From Nitrogeniibacter aestuarii (GTDB taxonomy: Bacteria; Pseudomonadota; Gammaproteobacteria; Burkholderiales; Rhodocyclaceae), in contig NZ_CP071321.1 of the NCBI RefSeq assembly GCF_017309585.1, positions 3,472,001 through 3,536,000 of the forward strand: 64,000 bases of DNA, written 5' to 3'. A program made the position numbers and the translations under genes. The notes under the pieces are model-generated. The model saw only the letters and a program-made list of their open reading frames with translations, was not told where the DNA came from and did not search any database. Below, in pieces: positions 33,195 through 41,979 of this stretch; within the stretch, counting starts at the first letter, position 1, and each line of letters starts with the position of its first letter.

Positions 33195-33383
33195 GGTTGC
33201 CCTTCGATGGAAGCCGTGGCCCCGGCCAGGAGGCACACGGACATTTAAGTTGAATGGGTCTGTTCGGGGCCCTCACCCCGCGAGCTTCGCCAATCTCCCT
33301 CGGCCGACGACGCCCGCCCACAGCGCGCCGTTGCGCTGCAGCACCCCCAGCCGGCAGACGAACCACCGGGCGAAAGCTCCATA

Positions 33384-33389
33384 ATTATA
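33384..33389 (-). promoter_or_regulatory. Possible -10 element upstream of sucC
   Basis: The minus strand reads TATAAT here, in a short AT-rich patch about 190 bp before sucC. No good -35 hexamer stands at 16-18 bp, so the promoter call is weak. The 33195-33457 spacer otherwise holds nothing I can name. Confidence 0.35.
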
Positions 33390-33457
33390 AACACAAACGA
33401 AGCTCAGGAAGTCCGTTTTGGCGCATTGCAGCGACGCTGTAAGCCTCCCCGCCCGCT

Positions 33458-34009
33458 TCAATCCGCTACGTACCACTTAGCGTAGTAGTTCCGCACGGTT
33501 TCGCCACGCGAATCAAGCGCATGGCAACGATCCAGCTGAAACGGTTTTTGCGCCGCATCCTCGTTGTCCCTGAAGAAGCTGGCAAACGTCTGCACGGCGG
33601 CCGTAGGCACTGCCAACAGAAGCTCTGTCAGATGGCTGCATCCCTGAATTCCACCTAATTGCGACCTGACCGCTTCGCGAAACCCCGCCATGAGATTCAA
33701 CCCGGCGAGGGATGCGTAGGCCGGAGCGATCTCCTCGCATGCACCGGGGTATGGGACCGCCTGACTCTTTGCTGCGACGGACACGACGTCCATCCGGGCG
33801 TCAACCACCACCAGAATCACCATCTCGTGAATCGGCTCACCCGCCTTGCGGATACCACTCGAAATGGCATAGTCCACTGCCTTTGTATCGCTCAAACGCG
33901 CTTCGATTTCCAGCAGACCGTCCGAGCGCAAATAGCCATCCAGCTGAATGCGGCGCGAGTGAATCAAGCGCCGCCCGCTTTCTGGTGCGTGTGCGACAAG
34001 TTTTGACAT
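33458..34009 (-). CDS. DUF2889-family protein
   Basis: The protein has 183 residues. ATG 34009 is preferred: it gives MSKLVAHAPESGRRLIHSRR, and the family match begins there with RRIQLDGYLRSDGLLEIEAR. The 31-codon upstream extension lacks a ribosome site. The domain resembles DUF2889, whose function is not known. The C-terminal half has Cys-containing segments (GACEEI, IQGCSHL). It is divergent from the FimV-like gene, with 196 bp between starts. Confidence 0.72.
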   Translation of the reverse strand: MSKLVAHAPESGRRLIHSRRIQLDGYLRSDGLLEIEARLSDTKAVDYAISSGIRKAGEPIHEMVILVVVDARMDVVSVAAKSQAVPYPGACEEIAPAYASLAGLNLMAGFREAVRSQLGGIQGCSHLTELLLAVPTAAVQTFASFFRDNEDAAQKPFQLDRCHALDSRGETVRNYYAKWYVAD

Positions 34010-34205
34010 CAGTTTCAGCGTTTTCGTCCGTTGTTGTTGCACGATGCTAGCGTGCCACGCATCTTTCGCACCGAACAAGTCCGTCACATGGCAGGCCAGC
34101 ACCAGAACAAACCGCCAACAAGCAGCAAAAGCCGGCCAAGTTCATTACAATACGCTTCAAACAGACGCCGGATCATCCGGATATGCAAGGAAAACCTCGC
34201 GTCGA

Positions 34206-36473
34206 ATGACGAGACTGCCCCGCCCGATTCTGTCGAGCCTGATCACGCTGGCTCTGGCGCCCCTCACCGCCCACGCGGCCGGCTTCGGCGACCTTGTCCG
34301 TCAAAGCGCAATCGGCGAGCCTTTTCGCGCCGAATTCAAGTTGCTGGGCAGTAGCGATGCAGACTGCATCCGCCTTGTCCCCAGCGGGATCGAAGACGGC
34401 GTGCCGGACCTGCGAGGTGGCGCCGTCAAGGTCATTGGCACAGGCACAAACACACGCCTTGTGGTGACGCGGGCGCAGCCGGTTTCTGATCCGATTCTGC
34501 GTGTCACGCTCGAAGAGGTCTGCAACGCCCGGCTGCTGCGAACCTACACACTCCTGCTACCCATGACGGTTGCAGCGAACTCAGCTCCGCAGGTTGAATC
34601 TGCCGACGCGCCCAAGACCAAGGCGTCCAGCGCCCTGATCAACCCATCCGATCTTGGGCAGCAATTTACCTTGTCATCGGGTGCCTCACTGAATCAACTG
34701 GCGCGGTCACTCTACCCTTCAAGTCGCAGCAGCCGCCGGGCGTTCATTGCAGCGGTCAGAGCGCTCAACGCTGATGACCGTCGTCTGCGCTCGTCTCGGC
34801 AAACCATCCCTGCAGGTACGCGCTTACGCCTTCCGACACCGGATGAGATCGCCAGCGCGCGGGATGCGCAGCGCGTGCGGGCGCAAGGCAACCCGGCGGC
34901 CACGGTTGCAAAGTCTTCACAACCGAAAGCCCAGGCGGTCAAACCCACCGAGGCCCCCGCGCCTTCGGTCTCCGAGACCACACCACCGGCCTCGGCGCCA
35001 GAAGTTCGCACTGACCGACTGATGTTGATGGGGGCTTCGCCGGACGTCTCCGGATTCAAGCTGTCAACCCGCCTGGGCGATCCCACCCTCGTCGAGCGCA
35101 CGACCGAGGCCGAGCGCGACGTGCTTCGCCGCGAACAAGCGCTGATCATGGCACTGGACAGCCAGATCGTTGCCCGCCTTGAACTGTCTGACCGTATTGA
35201 GCGCCTTGAGGCATTGCAGGATGTACTGCGTGCCGAAATGGCGACCCAGGAAGGTGCACAGAACGCGGGGAACATGGCGCGTGAGAGCGATACGGCACCG
35301 CCTGCCGGTACACCAGCCGTCGACGCCACACCACCGGTCATTTCAGAAGCACCGCCACCCGTGGCATCACCTGCACCCGCGGAGCCTCCGGCAGACGACT
35401 TGCCGTGGTGGCCGTTTGGCCTGGGGCTGATCGCACTCCTGCTGATCTACGCCTGGCGGAAGCGCAACACCGACAAGGAGACGCTGGAGTTTTCACCGGC
35501 GCCAGGTGACGAACCTCAAGACACCCCGCCCGGTGCCTCAATCAACTCAGCTGTCGCAGCCACCCTTGCCCCGGAACAGAACAATGGCGGTGGTGGCGGT
35601 TCGTTCGACTTCTCGCCCGTCGAATGGGAGGCACCCCCACCGGCCGAACTGGACCACTCGATTTCACCGATCGTGATCGAGGAAGAAGAACTGGTCGAAG
35701 AGCACGAATCGGCAGTCGAGCTGGCCGACATCATGATGTCCTTCGGTCGGGTGCAGGGCGCTGCGGAAACGCTCGCAGACTTCATTCGCGGCAACCCCAA
35801 AAAGGCGGTCCAGCCCTGGATCAAGCTGCTCGAGGTGTACAAGACCGCCAACATGCGCGGAGAGTTCGACGCCTTGTCGGACAAACTCAACAAGACGTTC
35901 AACGTCAAGGCCGTCACCTGGGAGAGCTTCGACCAGGTCAAACGTGCCACCGAAAGCGTCGAGCAGTTGCCCCACATCCTCAGGGCAATACAGAACCAGT
36001 GGATGACGCAGGACTGTCAGATCTACCTGCAAAAACTGTTGCGGGACAATCGTGGCGGCACCCGGGAAGGCTTTCCGCTCGGCATCGTCGATGATCTGCT
36101 CACCCTTCAGGCGATTCTGGAGGACCAGCTCGGCGCCTACCGGATCAGTGACGAAGAAATCGAATCGATGATTGCCGCCAGTGCAGCGGCGCAAGCTGCT
36201 CCGGCGCCAACAAACGAAGCACAACAGAAGGTCGAACACGCTGCCAGCGCGCCCGATCGCGACAGTTTGGCACCTGAGCTGGACTTCAACGAGCTTCCCT
36301 CAGGAAACTCGCAGGATGATGATTTCAAGGACATCTTCGATTCTCAGTCGTCGACAACGCTCGAACTGCCGGACCTCGACTTCAAACTGGATTCCGACGA
36401 AAACACCGACACCGACAACGCCATCGACTTCGAGCACACGCGAATCTTTCGCCGTGACGAGAAAGACGACTGA
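34206..36473 (+). CDS. FimV/HubP-like polar pilus-assembly protein
   Basis: The protein has 755 residues. ATG 34206 opens a signal peptide ending near TAHA-AGFG. The N-terminal periplasmic domain has the FimV pattern (FGDLVRQSAIGEPFRAEFKL to RTYTLLLPM), then a LysM-like segment (FTLSSGASLNQLARSLYPSS) and a coiled-coil stretch near 300-345. One membrane helix follows at about 398-417 (WWPFGLGLIALLLIYAWR), then an acidic cytoplasmic domain with TPR-like repeats (ELADIMMSFGRVQGAAETLA). FimV proteins organise type IV pilus and polar complexes. The C-terminal end lacks a clear FimV C-terminal consensus, so it may be a divergent paralogue. Confidence 0.78.
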   Translation: MTRLPRPILSSLITLALAPLTAHAAGFGDLVRQSAIGEPFRAEFKLLGSSDADCIRLVPSGIEDGVPDLRGGAVKVIGTGTNTRLVVTRAQPVSDPILRVTLEEVCNARLLRTYTLLLPMTVAANSAPQVESADAPKTKASSALINPSDLGQQFTLSSGASLNQLARSLYPSSRSSRRAFIAAVRALNADDRRLRSSRQTIPAGTRLRLPTPDEIASARDAQRVRAQGNPAATVAKSSQPKAQAVKPTEAPAPSVSETTPPASAPEVRTDRLMLMGASPDVSGFKLSTRLGDPTLVERTTEAERDVLRREQALIMALDSQIVARLELSDRIERLEALQDVLRAEMATQEGAQNAGNMARESDTAPPAGTPAVDATPPVISEAPPPVASPAPAEPPADDLPWWPFGLGLIALLLIYAWRKRNTDKETLEFSPAPGDEPQDTPPGASINSAVAATLAPEQNNGGGGGSFDFSPVEWEAPPPAELDHSISPIVIEEEELVEEHESAVELADIMMSFGRVQGAAETLADFIRGNPKKAVQPWIKLLEVYKTANMRGEFDALSDKLNKTFNVKAVTWESFDQVKRATESVEQLPHILRAIQNQWMTQDCQIYLQKLLRDNRGGTREGFPLGIVDDLLTLQAILEDQLGAYRISDEEIESMIAASAAAQAAPAPTNEAQQKVEHAASAPDRDSLAPELDFNELPSGNSQDDDFKDIFDSQSSTTLELPDLDFKLDSDENTDTDNAIDFEHTRIFRRDEKDD

Positions 36474-36493
36474 GTCGTCAGATCACCCCGGCC

Positions 36494-37243
36494 TCAGACC
36501 GGATTATCAATATCGATGAAGCAATGGCGCAGGCCGAACTGCTCGGCTAGGTGCTCGCCCAGCGCCTGGACGCCATACCGCTCGGTGGCGTGATGACCGG
36601 CGCTGATATAAGCCACGCCAGCCTCTCGTGCCAGATGCACCGTGGGCTCTGATATTTCACCCGAAATGAACACGTCGCAACCCGCATCAATTGCCGACGC
36701 CAGATAGGATTGCGCGGCACCTGTGCACCAGGCCACTCGTCGAACGGGTTGCGCCAGATCTCCGATCACCAGTGGTTTCCGTCCCAGAACCCGTTCGAGG
36801 TTCGCAGCGATACCGGCAACATCACTCGCGTCAGCATCGACCCGACCCATCAGACCAATATCTCCCTCACCGAACATCCCCTCCTGCACCCACCCCATCC
36901 GCTGTGCCAACTGGGCGTTGTTGCCCAGTTGAGGATGGACATCGAGCGGCAGGTGATAAGCCAGCAGACTGATGTCCGCCTTGATCAGCGCACGGATACG
37001 ACGCCCTTTGATGCCTACGATGGGCGCCGGCTCACCCTTCCAGAAATAGCCGTGGTGAACAAGGATGGCGTCGGCCTCGGCACTCAGGGCCGCCTCGATC
37101 AGTGCCTGACTTGCGGTCACGCCAGTGACGATGGAACGCACTTCGGCCCTGCCTTCCACTTGCAGGCCGTTTGGGCAATAATCGCGAATCGCGGCCACAT
37201 TGAGCAGATCATCCAGATAACGCGTCAGCGCGGTCAGTTTCAT
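36494..37243 (-). CDS. Nif3-family dinuclear metal-centre protein (YbgI type)
   Basis: The protein has 249 residues. Metal ligands are seen in ILVHHGYFWK near 64, LLAYHLPLDVHPQLGNN near 96, and GHHATERYG near 217. Members form a toroidal hexamer with a two-metal site; the biological role is unsettled. It converges with the FimV-like gene and is divergent from the DegS-like protease, a neighbour pairing often seen in betaproteobacteria. Confidence 0.9.
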   Translation of the reverse strand: MKLTALTRYLDDLLNVAAIRDYCPNGLQVEGRAEVRSIVTGVTASQALIEAALSAEADAILVHHGYFWKGEPAPIVGIKGRRIRALIKADISLLAYHLPLDVHPQLGNNAQLAQRMGWVQEGMFGEGDIGLMGRVDADASDVAGIAANLERVLGRKPLVIGDLAQPVRRVAWCTGAAQSYLASAIDAGCDVFISGEISEPTVHLAREAGVAYISAGHHATERYGVQALGEHLAEQFGLRHCFIDIDNPV

Positions 37244-37305
37244 GATGCCTTCCTTGTCTCACCTTAATCAATCGGGAGCCGGCCAGATCCGGATGCTATA
37301 GCGTG

Positions 37306-38466
37306 ATGCGACGCTTGTGGCTCATCTTCGCGCAGGCTGTCACCGTGGCAGTGGCGCTCCTGTTCGTCGTCAGCACATTTCGCCCCGAGTGGCTTCCCGG
37401 CGAGCATCCTACCGTGATCCAGGTCCAGGGCGACAGCCAGACGCCCCCGGCGGTAGCATCCACCAACTCAACGGCCAGCTATGCTCAGGCAGCCGAGCGC
37501 GCCCTGCCCGCCGTGGTCCACATCTTCACCAGCAAGGAGATGGCGACCCAGCGCAATCCGTTTCTGGATGACCCGATTTTCCGGCACTTCTTCGGAGATC
37601 GTCTGGGCAAGCCTCAGCAACGGACCTCGGGCCTCGGCTCGGGCGTGATTGCCACGCCGGACGGTTACATTCTCACCAACAACCATGTGATCGAAGCCGC
37701 GGACGAAATCGAAGTGGCTTTGAATGACGGCCGGAAATTCCCGGCGCGGTTGGTGGGGCGCGATCCTGAAACGGATCTGGCGGTATTGCAGATCCAGGTC
37801 GACACGCCTTTACCGGCCATTACGTTTGCGTCCGAAAGCAGTCTCCACGTCGGTGATGTCGTCCTCGCCATCGGCAACCCCTTTGGCGTCGGCCAGACCG
37901 TCACCATGGGCATCGTCTCGGCGCTCCAGCGGAATCACCTGGGCATCAGCACGTTCGAAAACTTCATACAGACCGATGCCGCCATCAATCCGGGAAATTC
38001 GGGCGGAGCACTGGTCAATGGCGAAGGCGCACTGATTGGGATCAACGCGGCCATTTATTCACGCTCCGGTGGATCGCTCGGCATCGGGTTTGCCATTCCG
38101 GTCGGTTTCGCCAAGGACGTCATGGAGCAAATCATCCGATCCGGCCGTGTGACACGCGGCTGGATTGGCGTCGAGATTCAGGACCTGACGCCGGAGTTGG
38201 CAAACTCGTTTGGTCTTGCGTCCACCAACGGCGCACTGATCGCGGGTGTCATGCGCGGTGGACCGGCGGAGGCTGCCGGCATTCGCCCGGGCGATGTGCT
38301 GACAAACATCGGCAAGCAACCCATTGAAGACCCGCAGCGAATGCTCGAATCCATTGCCGCGCTGGCGCCCGGCGAACACGCCCGCTTCACTCTCGTGCGC
38401 GGTGGGAAGCGCTATCAGGCGGATGTGCAGATCGGGAGACGTCCGATGATTCCACGACCGGAGTAG
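37306..38466 (+). CDS. DegS/DegQ-like periplasmic serine protease with one PDZ domain
   Basis: The protein has 386 residues from ATG 37306 (a GTG one codon upstream is equally possible). An uncleaved membrane anchor (about 5-24) precedes a trypsin-like domain with the catalytic His in LTNNHVIE near 123, Asp in PETDLAVL near 153 and Ser in NPGNSGGA near 228. A single PDZ domain covers about 280-370. One PDZ and an N-terminal anchor fit DegS or AlgW, which cut anti-sigma factors in envelope stress. A general quality-control role is the alternative. Confidence 0.88.
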   Translation: MRRLWLIFAQAVTVAVALLFVVSTFRPEWLPGEHPTVIQVQGDSQTPPAVASTNSTASYAQAAERALPAVVHIFTSKEMATQRNPFLDDPIFRHFFGDRLGKPQQRTSGLGSGVIATPDGYILTNNHVIEAADEIEVALNDGRKFPARLVGRDPETDLAVLQIQVDTPLPAITFASESSLHVGDVVLAIGNPFGVGQTVTMGIVSALQRNHLGISTFENFIQTDAAINPGNSGGALVNGEGALIGINAAIYSRSGGSLGIGFAIPVGFAKDVMEQIIRSGRVTRGWIGVEIQDLTPELANSFGLASTNGALIAGVMRGGPAEAAGIRPGDVLTNIGKQPIEDPQRMLESIAALAPGEHARFTLVRGGKRYQADVQIGRRPMIPRPE

Positions 38467-38490
38467 TCGGCACGAATGGCGGCATGACAA

Positions 38491-38520
38491 GAAAAAGCCC
38501 GCTGAAGAGCGGGCTTTTTC
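38491..38520. terminator. Bidirectional terminator between the protease gene and tatC
   Basis: GAAAAAGCCCGCT and AGCGGGCTTTTTC form a perfect 13-bp stem around GAAG. It has A- and T-runs on both sides and can serve the convergent degS-like and tatC transcripts. Confidence 0.94.
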
Positions 38521-38544
38521 CTGTCTGCGACACCGGTCAGCTCA

Positions 38545-39309
38545 TCAGGTGGTGGTCACATCGGAACGGGCCTCTTCGTCGTCGTCCGATTCCCTGCCAC
38601 CCACATATTTGGCGAGCAGCAGCCCGACTTCGAAAAGGATCCACATCGGCACCGCCAGCATGAACTGGGAGATGACGTCAGGCGGCGTCACAACGGCGGC
38701 AATGACGAAAGCACCAACAATCACATAGGGGCGAGCCTCTTTAAGCTTCTCCCGACTCACGACGCCGAACTTCGACAACAGAATCACCGCAATCGGCACC
38801 TCAAAGGTAAGACCGAAAGCCAGGAACATGGTCATCACGAAGGACAGATACTGCTCAATATCCGGCGCAGGCGTGATGCTCTTCGGCGCGAACTCGCCGA
38901 TAAATTTGAACACCATGTTGAACACAAAGAAATAACAGAAAGCCATGCCGAGCAGGAACAGAAAGGTGCTGCCCGCCACCAGAGGCACTGCCATACGCTT
39001 CTCATGAGCGTAGAGCCCCGGCGCAATGAATGCCCATGCCTGATAGAGCACCACGGGCAGCGCCAGCACGAAGGCCACCATGAGCGTGACCTTGACCGGC
39101 ACGAAGAATGGCGTCACCACCCCCGTGGCAATCATGTTCGTCCCTTCAGGCAGGGCGTGCATCATCGGCTGGGCGAGCAGGTCATAAACATCGCCCGCCC
39201 ACGGCATCAGGCAGACAAACACGAGAATCACCGCACCGACGGCGCGAATCAGACGATCGCGCAGCTCGACCAGGTGGGCAATGAATGTCTCCTGCACACC
39301 TTCACTCAT
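38545..39309 (-). CDS. tatC: Twin-arginine translocase subunit TatC
   Basis: The protein has 254 residues with six membrane helices. It opens with MSEGVQETFIAHLVELRDRLIR, holding the conserved FxxHLxELR-like segment. Pro-rich first periplasmic loop and GLTFEVPIAVILLSKFGVVS near 160 are typical. TatC recognises twin-arginine signal peptides with TatB. Its start overlaps the tatB stop by 4 bp, and it is the last gene of the his-hinT-tat run. Confidence 0.96.
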   Translation of the reverse strand: MSEGVQETFIAHLVELRDRLIRAVGAVILVFVCLMPWAGDVYDLLAQPMMHALPEGTNMIATGVVTPFFVPVKVTLMVAFVLALPVVLYQAWAFIAPGLYAHEKRMAVPLVAGSTFLFLLGMAFCYFFVFNMVFKFIGEFAPKSITPAPDIEQYLSFVMTMFLAFGLTFEVPIAVILLSKFGVVSREKLKEARPYVIVGAFVIAAVVTPPDVISQFMLAVPMWILFEVGLLLAKYVGGRESDDDEEARSDVTTT

Positions 39310-39818
39310 GCTTTCTTCTCTTGCTTCGTACCACTGCCGTCACTGTCGAGCCCGAGCGCCATCTGGCCTTCGCTCGGGTCCGGGCGTGTTTCGCCCTCGG
39401 ACACGGCGGCCTGGATCTGCCGCTCGGCGTTGGCGAGAGCTTCGGCATCCGGTTGAGCAGTCGTTTCCGCCGCCCCCTGGGTGACCTTCTTTTCTCCGGC
39501 AGCGTCAGTCGTCAGCTCATTGACGGTGTCGTTGAGCTGTCCTGCCGTGTCGTCCATGTCTATTTTCAGATCATTGGCCTGACTGCGGATATTGTTTTCG
39601 AGGTCGCGGGCCTGTTCGGCCACTTCCTGCTGCAGCTTCTTGAGATCCTCTAGCTGCATCTCGCGCTGGATGTCTGACTTCACATCCCCCACGTAGCGCT
39701 GGAGTCGACCGAGCAAATGCCCGGCCGTACGTGCGACACGCGGCAGCCGTTCGGGACCGATCACGACCAGGCCCACGACGCCGATGATCATCAGCTCGGT
39801 AAATCCGATATCGAACAT
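39306..39818 (-). CDS. tatB: Sec-independent translocase protein TatB
   Basis: The protein has 170 residues. It opens with MFDIGFTELMIIGVVGLVVI, a membrane helix with the conserved Glu, then GPERLPRVARTAG of the amphipathic helix. The C-terminal tail is long and acidic with coiled-coil heptads (about 50-110). TatB with TatC forms the receptor for folded, often cofactor-bearing proteins. It follows tatA after an 82-bp spacer with a strong hairpin. Confidence 0.94.
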   Translation of the reverse strand: MFDIGFTELMIIGVVGLVVIGPERLPRVARTAGHLLGRLQRYVGDVKSDIQREMQLEDLKKLQQEVAEQARDLENNIRSQANDLKIDMDDTAGQLNDTVNELTTDAAGEKKVTQGAAETTAQPDAEALANAERQIQAAVSEGETRPDPSEGQMALGLDSDGSGTKQEKKA

Positions 39819-39858
39819 GTCTCAACCGATGGAAATGAAGGCTCGGAACGTAAAACGA

Positions 39859-39880
39859 GGGGCGAAAACGGTTTCGCCCC
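39859..39880 (-). other. Stem-loop in the tatA-tatB spacer
   Basis: GGGGCGAAA and TTTCGCCCC make a perfect 9-bp stem around a 4-nt loop. On the minus strand it is followed by TCGTTTTACG, a weak U-tract. It may be a partial terminator or 3'-end stabiliser that leaves TatA in excess of TatB and TatC. The effect is inferred. Confidence 0.55.
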
Positions 39881-39900
39881 CCGATGAATCTCGGCGCCGA

Positions 39901-40125
39901 TCAGGAATTGTTGACCTTTTCCTTGGCTTCGGCGTTGATGGTCTTGCCATCGAGCTGTTCCGGCTTGCCGGCATCAGCATCGCTGTTGGCTTCCTTCATG
40001 CCGTCTTTGAAGCCTTTGACGGCACCGCCCAGATCCTGTCCGACATTACGCAGTTTCTTGGTACCGAAGACCAGCATGACGATGACCAGAACGATCAGCC
40101 AGTGCCAGATGCTAAAAGAACCCAT
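39901..40125 (-). CDS. tatA: Sec-independent translocase protein TatA
   Basis: The protein has 74 residues. It opens with MGSFSIWHWLIVLVIVMLVF, then the hinge and amphipathic helix GTKKLRNVGQDLGGAVKGFK with the conserved FG, followed by a short polar tail. TatA polymerises to form the translocation path. It lies 20 bp after hinT. Confidence 0.96.
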   Translation of the reverse strand: MGSFSIWHWLIVLVIVMLVFGTKKLRNVGQDLGGAVKGFKDGMKEANSDADAGKPEQLDGKTINAEAKEKVNNS

Positions 40126-40145
40126 GTATCACTCCCTGGCGTATC

Positions 40146-40493
40146 TCAACGCTTCAACATTGGCGGCAGCACTTCCGGACCGCCGACGAAATGGACATGC
40201 AGATGATACACCTCTTGGCGACCAACCCGCCCCGTGTTGATCAGCGTGCGGAAGCCGTCCGTGCAACCTTGCTCGATCGCCATCTGCGATCCCACCTGAA
40301 GAAGCTTGCCCATCACCGCGTTGTCTTCGGGGGTGGCCTCCGCCAGTGAGGCAATGTGTTTCTTGGGGATAGCCAGCAAATGCACCGGCGCCACCGGATT
40401 GATGTCCTTGAACACCAGAATGTCGTCGTCTTCAAATACCTTGCTGGACGGGATGTCGCCGTTCACGATCTTGCAGAAGATACAGTCGCTCAT
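40146..40493 (-). CDS. hinT: HIT-family purine nucleoside phosphoramidase
   Basis: The protein has 115 residues. It opens with MSDCIFCKIVNGDIPSSKVF. The histidine triad is VYHLHVHFVGG near 96. HinT hydrolyses adenosine phosphoramidates and acyl-AMP derivatives. It sits between hisE and tatA, the standard betaproteobacterial arrangement, 5 bp after hisE. Confidence 0.95.
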   Translation of the reverse strand: MSDCIFCKIVNGDIPSSKVFEDDDILVFKDINPVAPVHLLAIPKKHIASLAEATPEDNAVMGKLLQVGSQMAIEQGCTDGFRTLINTGRVGRQEVYHLHVHFVGGPEVLPPMLKR

Positions 40494-40498
40494 GCCAA

Positions 40499-40825
40499 TT
40501 ACCCCTGAGTACGCGATTTTTTCTCGTCGATGCCCGACACGCCTTCGCGACGGCGGAATTCGGCGAGCACATCATCGACGGTGAGACCAAAATGGGCCAG
40601 CAGAACCATGGTATGAAACCACACGTCGGTCACTTCCCACACCAGATGCAGCCGGTCGCCATCCTTGGCAGCCATGATGGTCTCTGCAGCCTCTTCGGCC
40701 ACTTTCTTGCAGATCGCGTCAGTACCCTTGGCGTACAGACTTGAAACATAAGAAGCGTCCGGATCGGCCGCCTTGCGTTCGGCCAGGGTCTGGGCCACTC
40801 GATGCAGTACTTCGATATCGATCAC
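40499..40825 (-). CDS. hisE: Phosphoribosyl-ATP pyrophosphohydrolase
   Basis: The protein has 108 residues. It removes pyrophosphate from phosphoribosyl-ATP, the second step of histidine synthesis. The MazG-like motif is KKVAEEAAETIMAAKDGD near 43, followed by EVTDVWFHTMVLL. The sequence is separate from hisI rather than fused. Start overlaps the hisI stop by 4 bp. Confidence 0.95.
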   Translation of the reverse strand: MIDIEVLHRVAQTLAERKAADPDASYVSSLYAKGTDAICKKVAEEAAETIMAAKDGDRLHLVWEVTDVWFHTMVLLAHFGLTVDDVLAEFRRREGVSGIDEKKSRTQG

Positions 40826-41220
40826 TTATAGATCTCCTTCGGGTCCTTGATGACCGGATCGGCCGCTTCCCATTCTCCCTCCGCCGTGTGACGGAAATAG
40901 AAGCAACTGCGACGACCGGTGTGACAGGCCATACCGCCCACCTGCTCGATCTTGAGCAGTACGACGTCCTTGTCGCAATCGACGCGGATGTCGAGCACTT
41001 TCTGGAAGTGGCCCGACTCCTCGCCCTTGTGCCAGAGCTTGCGTCGGGAACGCGACCAGTAGACGGCTTCACCTTTCTCTGCTGTCAGGGTCAAGGCTTC
41101 CCGGTTCATCCAGGCAAACATCAGTACCTCACCGGTGTTGGCATCTTGCGCAATCACCGGCACGAGGCCTTGTTCGTCCCACTGGATGTCGTTGAGCCAG
41201 CGATTGGAAGGCGTACTCAC
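40822..41220 (-). CDS. hisI: Phosphoribosyl-AMP cyclohydrolase
   Basis: The protein has 132 residues. It opens the adenine ring of phosphoribosyl-AMP. Metal ligands are in DIRVDCDKDVVLLKIEQ and ACHTGRRSCFYR-like ACHTGRRSCFYF. WSRSRRKLWHKGEESGH near 52 is typical. It overlaps hisF and hisE by 4 bp each. Confidence 0.95.
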   Translation of the reverse strand: MSTPSNRWLNDIQWDEQGLVPVIAQDANTGEVLMFAWMNREALTLTAEKGEAVYWSRSRRKLWHKGEESGHFQKVLDIRVDCDKDVVLLKIEQVGGMACHTGRRSCFYFRHTAEGEWEAADPVIKDPKEIYK

Positions 41221-41975
41221 AGGCGCACCTCGATGCCACGGTCTCTCATGTAGGTCTTGGCCTCTTCAACCGTGTGCTGACCGAAATGGAAAATACTGGC
41301 GGCCAACACGGCATCGGCACGGCCTTCGGTGACACCATCGGCGAGATGTTCAAGCGTGCCAACACCACCAGAGGCGATCACCGGAATGCGAATCGCGTCG
41401 GAAATCGCCCGTGTCAGCCCCAGGTCGAAGCCGTTCTTCGTCCCGTCACGATCCATGCTGGTCAGCAGAATCTCACCCGCACCGAGCGACTCGACCTTTC
41501 TGGCCCATTCGATGGCATCGAGGCCGGTGTTATTGCGCCCACCATGAGTGAACACTTCCCACTTGCCCGGCCCCGTCTGTTTCGCATCGATGGCCACGAC
41601 GATACATTGGCTCCCGACCTTGGCGCTGGCGTCAGCAACGATGTCGGGATTATTGACCGCGGCCGTGTTGATGCTGACCTTGTCGGCGCCCGCATTGAGC
41701 AGTCGACGCACATCGGCGACCGTGCGAACACCACCGCCCACGGTCAGCGGGATGAAGACCTGTTCGGCGACGTGCTCGACCACATGCAGGATGATGTCGC
41801 GCGCATCGGAACTGGCCGTGATGTCGAGAAAGGTGATTTCGTCAGCGCCCTGCTCATCGTAGCGACGGGCCACCTCGACCGGGTCGCCCGCGTCGCGCAA
41901 TTCGACAAAGTTCACGCCCTTGACCACACGACCGGCGCTCACATCAAGACAGGGAATGATTCGCTTGGCAAGCAT
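41217..41975 (-). CDS. hisF: Imidazole glycerol phosphate synthase, cyclase subunit
   Basis: The protein has 252 residues. ATG 41975 gives the standard MLAKRIIPCLDV; the 37-codon extension runs back into hisA and was rejected. The (beta/alpha)8 barrel has catalytic Asp in CLDVSAGRVVKG (Asp11) and in LLTSMDRDGTK (Asp130 region). It uses ammonia from HisH to close the imidazole ring. Confidence 0.97.
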   Translation of the reverse strand: MLAKRIIPCLDVSAGRVVKGVNFVELRDAGDPVEVARRYDEQGADEITFLDITASSDARDIILHVVEHVAEQVFIPLTVGGGVRTVADVRRLLNAGADKVSINTAAVNNPDIVADASAKVGSQCIVVAIDAKQTGPGKWEVFTHGGRNNTGLDAIEWARKVESLGAGEILLTSMDRDGTKNGFDLGLTRAISDAIRIPVIASGGVGTLEHLADGVTEGRADAVLAASIFHFGQHTVEEAKTYMRDRGIEVRL

Positions 41976-41979
41976 CGCG

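Noticed and set aside
30243..33248. 1001-codon open frame on the plus strand opposite PP2C, sucD and sucC
   Set aside because: It is the antisense shadow of well-identified genes in GC-rich DNA; composition is His/Gly/Asp-rich with no domain, and no ribosome site precedes it.
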